A model generated the notes under the pieces. It ran no database searches and had not been told where the DNA came from. It worked only from the letters and a program-made list of their open reading frames with translations. This document shows, piece after piece, positions 1 to 5,657 of a DNA stretch of 5,657 nucleotides. The first letter of the stretch is position 1, and every line of letters starts with the position of its first letter. The translations under genes were made by a program, and so were the position numbers. The stretch lies in NCBI GenBank assembly GCA_003525045.1, contig DQGF01000327.1, positions 1 through 5,657 on the forward strand, given 5' to 3'. The DNA comes from Pseudomonas sp. Its GTDB lineage: Bacteria; Pseudomonadota; Gammaproteobacteria; Pseudomonadales; Pseudomonadaceae.

Positions 1-14
1 GCTTGCTCGCGAAG
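1..14 (+). repeat. REP palindrome, clipped by window edge
   Basis: The first 14 bases (GCTTGCTCGCGAAG) match the 3' half of the Pseudomonas REP core seen complete at 2399-2423 and 5620-5644. The 5' stem arm lies outside the window. REP/REPIN sequences are short non-coding palindromes scattered between Pseudomonas genes and mobilised in trans by RAYT transposases (family knowledge). It lies about 105 bp upstream of the ligB start. Confidence 0.7.
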
Positions 15-103
15 AGGCCAGCCCAATCACCACAGAAACACCAGGCAAAATACCTGCCCTTCTCTCCAGGCAATACAGACTAGCCTTGAAAACACCTCCC
101 TGA

Positions 104-1798
<1,695 letters not shown>

Positions 1799-1888
1799 GG
1801 GCTGTTGATGCCCGCCCCCCCCTGGGAACCCAATGATGCCGACGGGCTCAAACACCCCATCGCCACATCGACCCGATTGCCTTCACAT

Positions 1889-1892
1889 GGAG
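1889..1892 (+). promoter_or_regulatory. Ribosome binding site that sets the DUF1090 start
   Basis: GGAG lies 5 nt before the ATG at 1898. The reading frame is open back to a TTG at 1805 and an ATG at 1808, but the residues encoded there are not signal-like. The start at 1898 gives a clean signal peptide directly, so it is preferred. Confidence 0.7.
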
Positions 1893-1897
1893 CTTTT

Positions 1898-2293
1898 ATG
1901 AAATTTCTTTCACCCCTCACCCTGTTGACCCTTTGCAGTGTGATGGCCGCTCCCGTGATGGCCGCCGAAGAAGCTCCGGGCCTGACCGGATGCGCCGCCA
2001 AGAAGCAGGGCATCATTAACCAGATCGAACTGGCGAAATCCCGCGGCAACGCCGATCAACAGGCTGGTCTGGAAACGGCTCTGAGCGAAGTCACCGCCCA
2101 TTGCACCGAGGCGTCCCTGAAGAAAGAACGGGAGAACAAGGTGCTCGACGCCAAGCACGAAGTGAGCAAGCGTCAGACCGACCTCGACAAGGCGATGAAG
2201 AAAGGCGACGCCGAGAAGATCAACAAACGCAAAGACAAGCTCGCCGAGTCCCGCAAGGAATTGCAAGAAGCGCTCGACGAGCTGGATAAGTAA
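1898..2293 (+). CDS. DUF1090 family periplasmic protein (YqjC-like)
   Basis: This is a small secreted protein of unknown function, 131 aa from the ATG at 1898. Residues 1-22 form a Sec signal peptide (K2, hydrophobic stretch, V20-M-A22 cleavage site). The mature part has the DUF1090 layout: C32 near the new N-terminus, a short helix containing a GN-ADQQAGLETAL segment (50-62), a second cysteine (C69), and a long charged helix to the end. Of residues 71-131, 34 are K, R, D or E, arranged like a single helix or coiled coil. The two cysteines could form a disulfide in the periplasm (inference). E. coli YqjC is the best-known relative, and no biochemical role is established to my knowledge. The gene is on the same strand as ligB, 99 bp downstream with no clear terminator between them, so read-through is possible. 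It ends 5 bp before a REP structure. Confidence 0.88.
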   Translation: MKFLSPLTLLTLCSVMAAPVMAAEEAPGLTGCAAKKQGIINQIELAKSRGNADQQAGLETALSEVTAHCTEASLKKERENKVLDAKHEVSKRQTDLDKAMKKGDAEKINKRKDKLAESRKELQEALDELDK

Positions 2294-2297
2294 CCTG

Positions 2298-2380
2298 CAG
2301 GAGCTGCGGTGCGGCGATCCGACTTGCCAGCGAAGGGGGCCTCAAGGCCGCCTGAAGCTTCGCTGGCAAGCCAGCTCCTA
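2298..2380. repeat. REP-type composite inverted repeat (REPIN-like)
   Basis: A perfect 13-bp inverted repeat (CTTGCCAGCGAAG at 2323-2335, its complement at 2358-2370) encloses an inner GGCC-TCAA-GGCC hairpin (2338-2349). It is flanked by a second pair of arms, AGGAGCTG at 2299-2306 and CAGCTCCT at 2372-2379. The left side has 16 extra bases between outer and inner arms, against one base on the right. This matches the GAGCTGGCTTGCCAGCGAAG variant of Pseudomonas REPs in two facing copies. It lies between the convergent DUF1090 and cytochrome genes. As RNA it could fold and protect or end both 3' ends, although no T-tract follows the stem. Confidence 0.85.
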
Positions 2381-2398
2381 TGTTTGACCGCATTCTCC

Positions 2399-2423
2399 TG
2401 TGGGAGCGGGCTTGCCCGCGAAG
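2399..2423 (+). repeat. REP palindrome
   Basis: This is a canonical Pseudomonas REP: a GTGG head at 2400-2403, then a perfect GCGGGC-TT-GCCCGC hairpin (2406-2419) and a GAAG tail. It lies 18 bp beyond the composite repeat and points away from it, and sits 22 bp past the stop codon of the minus-strand cytochrome gene. Together the two elements fill most of the 152-bp spacer 2294-2445. Confidence 0.85.
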
Positions 2424-2445
2424 ACGTCAGCTAGAGCACCGCGAA

Positions 2446-2895
2446 TCAATGATCCCGAAACTCTTTATGGCACGCACTACAGGCGTCTTCGACTTTCTGC
2501 ACTGCCGGCCCCAGGTTGCTGGCCTTGTAGGGCTGGACCTTGCTGGCGACCACCAGATCAGCGGTGGCGGCTTCAAGGCTGCGGGCCAATTCCTGAAAGC
2601 GTGCCTGCTGCTGCCAGACATCGTCCTTGGCGCTGGTGTGATCTACTTCGCGTACCTGCGGGAAATGTTTCCACGGTTCATGGGACAACGCATCGAGTTT
2701 CACGGCACCGTCAGCGAATTTCCCGCCGTCGAAAGGAATACGGCCACGCAACATGCCACCAAGGTCTTCACTGGTCTTGAGCATTTGCTTGAAGATCGCC
2801 TTGCGCTGGCCCAGCGGCGAGTTGGGGTCGACACCGCCACAAGCGGACAAGGTCAGGCAGGCCAGCAATACAATGGAAAGTCTTTTAAAAGTCAT
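2446..2895 (-). CDS. Class II cytochrome c (cytochrome c'/c-556 type) lipoprotein
   Basis: This 149-aa haem c protein is predicted to be anchored by lipid on the periplasmic side. Residues 1-19 form a lipoprotein signal (K4, R5, hydrophobic core, lipobox L16-S-A-C19). The single haem-binding motif C139-S-A-C142-H143 lies 6 residues from the C-terminus, and the rest is helical. A C-terminal CxxCH on a four-helix bundle defines class II cytochromes c, here about 130 mature residues. H143 is the proximal iron ligand. By ungapped comparison with c-556 proteins from memory, the position of their distal Met falls on F35, with M38 nearby, so a five-coordinate c'-like haem is possible (inference). 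Physiological role is unknown; c' proteins bind NO or CO and c-556 proteins carry electrons. The start at 2895 lacks a strong ribosome binding site, but the signal peptide begins exactly there. Divergent from mltA. Confidence 0.9.
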   Translation of the reverse strand: MTFKRLSIVLLACLTLSACGGVDPNSPLGQRKAIFKQMLKTSEDLGGMLRGRIPFDGGKFADGAVKLDALSHEPWKHFPQVREVDHTSAKDDVWQQQARFQELARSLEAATADLVVASKVQPYKASNLGPAVQKVEDACSACHKEFRDH

Positions 2896-2925
2896 GGTGG
2901 CTTCAGGTCACTGGAAACGGCGGCC

Positions 2926-2954
2926 AGTATCCTCGCGTCACCGGCAAACACCAA
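2926..2954 (-). promoter_or_regulatory. Candidate sigma-70 promoter for the cytochrome gene
   Basis: Read on the minus strand, TTGGTG (2954-2949) and GATACT (2931-2926) are separated by exactly 17 bp, about 30 bp before the cytochrome start. The matches are 3/6 to the -35 and 4/6 to the -10 consensus, so this is only a plausible site. A TATTAT at 2961-2966 on the plus strand could be a -10 for mltA, but I found no convincing -35 for it. Confidence 0.3.
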
Positions 2955-3010
2955 TAGCCCTATTATCAATACGGGTTGTATGAGCGCATGGAGCACTCAG
3001 GCAACCGGCA

Positions 3011-3015
3011 AAGGA
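3011..3015 (+). promoter_or_regulatory. Ribosome binding site that sets the mltA start
   Basis: AAGGA lies 8 nt before the ATG at 3024. The frame is open upstream to a TTG at 2976, but that would put 16 polar residues ahead of the lipoprotein signal. The start at 3024 gives a normal signal peptide with the lipobox at residues 22-25. Confidence 0.8.
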
Positions 3016-3023
3016 ATTACTCC

Positions 3024-4196
3024 ATGAACAGCCGTTATAAGGCATGGCGTCACAGCCTGGCCTGGACCCTTCCAATGGTAGCCATGCTTGCGGGCTGCAC
3101 CGGCGGCGAACCCAGCAAACCGAAAACCCACGCCCTGGCGACCTACTCCAGCGCCACATGGGAAGCGCTTCCCGTGGTGTCCGACAACGATCTGGTGGCC
3201 GGCTTCGGTTCGTGGCGTAGCGCGTGTACCCGACTCAAGGCCGACCCGGTCTGGGGTTCGACTTGCGCCGCTGCCGCCAGTGTGCCGCAAACCGCCAACG
3301 AGATTCGCGGGTTTCTCAAGCAGAACCTCGATGTCTACGGCCTGCGCGCGGCCAATGACAATCCCAACGGTTTGATCACCGGCTACTACGAACCGGTCTA
3401 TCCTGGCAGTCTGACCCAGACCGAAGTGGCAAACATCCCGGTGTATGGCGTGCCCGAGGACATGATCATCGTCTCCCTCGACAGCATCTACCCGGAACTC
3501 AAGGGCAAACGCCTGCGCGGCCGGCTCGAAGGTCGCGTGCTCAAGCCTTACGACGATGCGGCAACGATCGAGACCAAAGGGGTCAAGGCACCGGTCGTTG
3601 CCTGGTTGACCGATCCGATGAACCTGCAATTCCTGCAAATCCAGGGCTCGGGGCGCATCCAGCTCGACAGTGGCCAGCAGTTGCGCATTGCGTATGCCGA
3701 CCAGAATGGCCATCCGTATCGGCCTATTGGTCGCTGGCTGGTGGAGCAAGGCGAGCTGAAAAAAGAACAGGTCACCATGGGCGCCATCAGCACCTGGGCC
3801 AAGGCCAATCCGATGCGCATTCCTGAACTGCTCGGCAGCAACCCCAGTTACGTGTTTTTCACCCGCAACCCGGACAGCAATGAAGGGCCTAGAGGCTCGC
3901 TGAACGTTCCGTTGACCGCTGGCTACAGCGCGGCAGTGGATCGCAAAGTGATTCCGCTGGGCAGTCTGTTGTGGTTATCGACCACTAAACCGGATGGCAG
4001 CGCACTGGTACGCCCGGTGGCCGCACAAGACACTGGCGGCGCGATTGCCGGCGAAGTCCGGGCGGATCTGTTCTGGGGCACCGGCGATGCAGCCGGGCAG
4101 TTGGCCGGCGACATGAAACAGCAGGGACAGATCTGGATGCTTTGGCCAAAAGGCGCGGCGCTGCCGCAAGTGCCGCAGGTGACTGACACGCTTTAA
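3024..4196 (+). CDS. mltA: Membrane-bound lytic murein transglycosylase A
   Basis: MltA cleaves the MurNAc-GlcNAc bond of peptidoglycan, forming 1,6-anhydroMurNAc ends, for wall turnover and remodelling. The 390-aa product starts with a lipoprotein signal (R4, K6, R9, hydrophobic segment, lipobox L22-A-G-C25). T26 after the lipidated Cys is not the Asp retention signal, which fits outer-membrane sorting by the E. coli rule. The MltA-specific domain includes ITGYYEPVYPGS (118-129) and FLQIQGSGRIQL (203-214). The C-terminal 3D/double-psi barrel domain has Q-D336-TGGAI followed by R-A-D348-LFWG; D348 aligns with the single catalytic acid of E. coli MltA (Asp308). Residues W371-M-L-W close the barrel. 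It has one more residue between the two Asp positions than I recall for E. coli. The gene is probably a single transcription unit: divergent from the cytochrome gene, with a strong inverted repeat right after its stop. Confidence 0.96.
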   Translation: MNSRYKAWRHSLAWTLPMVAMLAGCTGGEPSKPKTHALATYSSATWEALPVVSDNDLVAGFGSWRSACTRLKADPVWGSTCAAAASVPQTANEIRGFLKQNLDVYGLRAANDNPNGLITGYYEPVYPGSLTQTEVANIPVYGVPEDMIIVSLDSIYPELKGKRLRGRLEGRVLKPYDDAATIETKGVKAPVVAWLTDPMNLQFLQIQGSGRIQLDSGQQLRIAYADQNGHPYRPIGRWLVEQGELKKEQVTMGAISTWAKANPMRIPELLGSNPSYVFFTRNPDSNEGPRGSLNVPLTAGYSAAVDRKVIPLGSLLWLSTTKPDGSALVRPVAAQDTGGAIAGEVRADLFWGTGDAAGQLAGDMKQQGQIWMLWPKGAALPQVPQVTDTL

Positions 4197-4201
4197 AAGC
4201 C

Positions 4202-4302
4202 AAAGATCGCAGCCTTCGGCAGCTCCTGCATTGACCGAGTTCACCACCCTATCGGGGATGAATACTGATCTTGGTAGGAGCTGGCGCAGCCTGCGATCTT
4301 TT
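4202..4302. terminator. Nested inverted repeat, probable bidirectional terminator
   Basis: AAAGATCGCAG (4202-4212) is the exact complement of CTGCGATCTTT (4291-4301), and CAGCTCCT (4220-4227) of AGGAGCTG (4276-4283), so the arms nest. Each arm also has its own mini-hairpin (GCC-TTC-GGC at 4212-4220; GGC-GCA-GCC at 4283-4291). T-rich sequence follows the stem on both strands (CTTTTGATTTT on plus, CTTTGGCTTTT on minus). It begins 6 bp after the mltA stop and ends 11 bp before the MAPEG stop, so it can serve both convergent genes. The arm sequence resembles a Pseudomonas repeat family, so it may also be a repeat element. Confidence 0.7.
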
Positions 4303-4312
4303 GATTTTGCCT

Positions 4313-4696
4313 TTAAACCGACACCACAAAGAAACTGACAATCAACCCCATCCCCACAAACCACACCAACGATCGCAGAGTCGCCCAGTCCGCCAGGTAG
4401 CAAATGATGTACAGCAGCCGGCTGGTGATGAACAACACCGCCAGCACATTGATCGTCACCAGTTCGGCATTGCCCGCCAGGTGCGCCACGATCACGGCCG
4501 CGGCGAACGCCGGGGTGACTTCAAAACTGTTCAGCTGCGCCGCATGCGCGCGCCTGCCGAAACCGTCCAGCGAATCGAGAAAATCCCGAGGATCATGGTT
4601 ATCTTTCAGCCTGTACCCGCCACTGATCTTGGCCGCGCCCGTGCACACATAAGGCAGGAATATCGCGATCAAAATGCACCATAGAGCAACCGTCAT
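4313..4696 (-). CDS. MAPEG family integral membrane protein
   Basis: This 127-aa protein belongs to the MAPEG superfamily (membrane-associated proteins in eicosanoid and glutathione metabolism). Four transmembrane helices are visible at about 3-20, 60-76, 79-99 and 107-126. The polar stretch between helices 1 and 2 carries the family signature RRAHAAQLNSFE (48-59), including N56 and E59, and helix 3 has R93-xx-Y96-xxx-Y100. Characterised members use glutathione as transferase or peroxidase, often as trimers. Substrates of the short bacterial proteins are unknown, so no reaction is assigned. AAGGGA (4704-4709, minus strand), 7 nt before the ATG, supports the start. The EamA transporter gene ends 56 bp upstream on the same strand, so co-transcription is plausible. 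The 3' end abuts the shared terminator-like repeat. Confidence 0.88.
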   Translation of the reverse strand: MTVALWCILIAIFLPYVCTGAAKISGGYRLKDNHDPRDFLDSLDGFGRRAHAAQLNSFEVTPAFAAAVIVAHLAGNAELVTINVLAVLFITSRLLYIICYLADWATLRSLVWFVGMGLIVSFFVVSV

Positions 4697-4752
4697 AAAG
4701 CCATCCCTTCTTCAAGTTTCATGCGTCGATGCTTTCGTCGACAGCGAGCCAG

Positions 4753-5586
4753 TCAAAACTTCATCACCAACATGCCGATCAGCACCAACCCACAGGCTAA
4801 GAGCCGTGGCCGCCCGAAAGGTTCTTTCAGATAGCGCATGCCGAACAACACCACCAGAATCACACTGATCTCGCGCAATGCCGCCGCTTCGGCAATCGAG
4901 CCCAGCTGCATCGCCCATAGCACCAGAGCGTAGCTGAACAACACGCAGAATCCGACCGTCAACCCCAGTCGCCACTGTTCCCGCCAGAACAACATGAATG
5001 CCGGCCGCTTGCGCACCCATGCCAGCAATGGAAATGGCCAGGCGCTGAGTAACGTCACCCAGACCAGGTAATCCAGTGGATGGGACCAGCGTCGCAAAGC
5101 CTGGCCATCGATGAAGGTGTAGCAGCCGATGCACAAGCCGATCAACGCCACCACCGGCAGCATCGACCATGGCAACCGTGCGCCGCCACCGCCCTGCCAT
5201 AGCAGGCAAAGCATGCCGAGCGGGATCAGCAGGATTCCGAAAATCTGCTGGTTCGTCAGTACCTCGCCAGCAAAGATCAGCGTCAGCGCCAGCACCACCA
5301 ACGGCGACAAGCCACGCATCAAGGGATAAACAAGCCCCAGGTCACCAACCCGATAGGCCTGGATCAGCAAGTAGCGATAGAACAGTTCGAACGCCGCCGA
5401 TGCCAGGATCCACGGCCAGATTTCCAGGGCTGGCAACTCCACGAAAGGCAGCATCAGCGCGACGAAGAGCATCGCCACACTGTCCATACAGGCCACCACC
5501 AGCAGGCGTTCCGCACTGAATTTGATCAGGGTATTCCACGCCGCATGCAATAGCGCCGCCACCAACACCAAAGCCGTCGCTAGCAC
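4753..5586 (-). CDS. EamA/DMT superfamily transporter
   Basis: This inner-membrane protein is probably an exporter of a small metabolite in the drug/metabolite transporter superfamily; the substrate cannot be read from sequence. The 277 aa contain about ten hydrophobic helices (near 3-22, 28-50, 57-77, 83-105, 114-130, 140-160, 171-191, 208-229, 233-253 and 259-277). The family's internal duplication is visible: AYRVGDLGLVYPLMRGLSPL (77-96), then a helix and G-E-V-L, resembles AMQLGSIAEAAALREISVIL (225-244), then a helix and L-K-E-P. Both are the EamA pattern of a Gly/Ala-rich helix followed by a short E-containing loop. Positive residues at 160-168 and 191-206 lie in loops. The start is a GTG with an AAGGAG ribosome site 6 nt upstream. 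The gene is 56 bp upstream of the MAPEG gene on the same strand, and a REP lies 5' of it. Confidence 0.9.
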   Translation of the reverse strand: MLATALVLVAALLHAAWNTLIKFSAERLLVVACMDSVAMLFVALMLPFVELPALEIWPWILASAAFELFYRYLLIQAYRVGDLGLVYPLMRGLSPLVVLALTLIFAGEVLTNQQIFGILLIPLGMLCLLWQGGGGARLPWSMLPVVALIGLCIGCYTFIDGQALRRWSHPLDYLVWVTLLSAWPFPLLAWVRKRPAFMLFWREQWRLGLTVGFCVLFSYALVLWAMQLGSIAEAAALREISVILVVLFGMRYLKEPFGRPRLLACGLVLIGMLVMKF

Positions 5587-5592
5587 GGCACA

Positions 5593-5598
5593 CTCCTT
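5593..5598 (-). promoter_or_regulatory. Strong ribosome binding site for the GTG-started transporter
   Basis: The minus strand reads AAGGAG, a full Shine-Dalgarno core, 6 nt before the GTG at 5586-5584. No ATG is suitably placed, and the first transmembrane helix begins directly after this codon, so the GTG start is well supported. Confidence 0.8.
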
Positions 5599-5619
5599 AT
5601 GTTGTCCCCACTAATCCTC

Positions 5620-5644
5620 TGTAGGAGCGAGCTCGCTCGCGAAG
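5620..5644 (+). repeat. REP palindrome
   Basis: A GTAG head (5621-5624) is followed by the perfect hairpin GCGAGC-TC-GCTCGC (5627-5640) and a GAAG tail (5641-5644). It has the same layout as the REP at 2399-2423, with compensating changes in the stem (GCGGGC to GCGAGC, GCCCGC to GCTCGC). It lies about 34 bp upstream of the EamA start. A facing partner, if it is a REPIN, would be beyond the window. Confidence 0.85.
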
Positions 5645-5657
5645 GACGTGAGGGCGC

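Noticed and set aside
41..73. Two copies of CCAGGCAA (41-48, 66-73) upstream of ligB, as a possible operator
   Set aside because: Eight bases twice at 25-bp spacing is weak, no regulator is suggested, and no clear promoter is placed around it.
1805..1897. N-terminal extension of the DUF1090 protein from TTG 1805 or ATG 1808
   Set aside because: The added residues are proline-rich and polar and would bury the signal peptide; GGAG before the ATG at 1898 fits better.
2953..2964. AATAG-CC-CTATT palindrome in the cytochrome/mltA divergent region, considered as an Anr/FNR-type site
   Set aside because: It does not match TTGAT-N4-ATCAA and has only 5-bp arms.
2380..3027. A 215-codon plus-strand open frame over the cytochrome gene
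   Set aside because: It runs antisense to a gene with a lipobox and CxxCH, starts inside a REP, and gives no recognisable protein.
2997..3749. A 250-codon minus-strand open frame over mltA
   Set aside because: It is antisense to a clearly identified mltA, overlaps its ribosome site, and is explained by high GC content.
4725..4742. GTCGA/TCGAC inverted repeat between the EamA and MAPEG genes as a terminator
   Set aside because: It is a five-base-pair stem with an 8-nt loop and no T-tract, too weak to claim.

Overview
The window looks like ordinary chromosomal DNA from a fluorescent-type Pseudomonas. The evidence is GC-rich coding sequence, protein families typical of the genus, and intergenic REP palindromes of the GAGC-GGGC-TT-GCCCGC-GAAG type common in the P. 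fluorescens group. The assignment is by recognition, not by a search. I see no mobile element, CRISPR array, tRNA, rRNA or toxin/defence system. All six genes are intact and belong to known families.

Layout. A clipped REP lies at the left edge. It is followed by ligB (119-1798, +), a second NAD-dependent DNA ligase with a secretion-signal-like N-terminus, and then a small periplasmic DUF1090 protein (1898-2293, +). A REP-rich spacer (2294-2445) separates this pair from a convergent gene for a lipoprotein class II cytochrome c (2446-2895, -). A 128-bp divergent promoter region (2896-3023) separates the cytochrome gene from mltA (3024-4196, +), the outer-membrane lytic transglycosylase A. A nested inverted repeat (about 4202-4302), probably a bidirectional terminator, separates mltA from a convergent pair on the minus strand. 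That pair is an EamA/DMT-family transporter (4753-5586, GTG start) followed 56 bp downstream by a MAPEG-family membrane protein (4313-4696). The right edge carries another REP palindrome upstream of the transporter.

Functional theme. The first four proteins all carry export signals: Sec-type in LigB and DUF1090, lipobox in the cytochrome and MltA. The last two are integral membrane proteins, so every product is predicted to enter or cross the envelope. These look like independent transcription units rather than one pathway; only EamA-MAPEG is a plausible operon. The most thought-provoking feature is LigB. It keeps the whole NAD-ligase active site but starts with an apparent Sec signal peptide and would have four cysteines left after cleavage.
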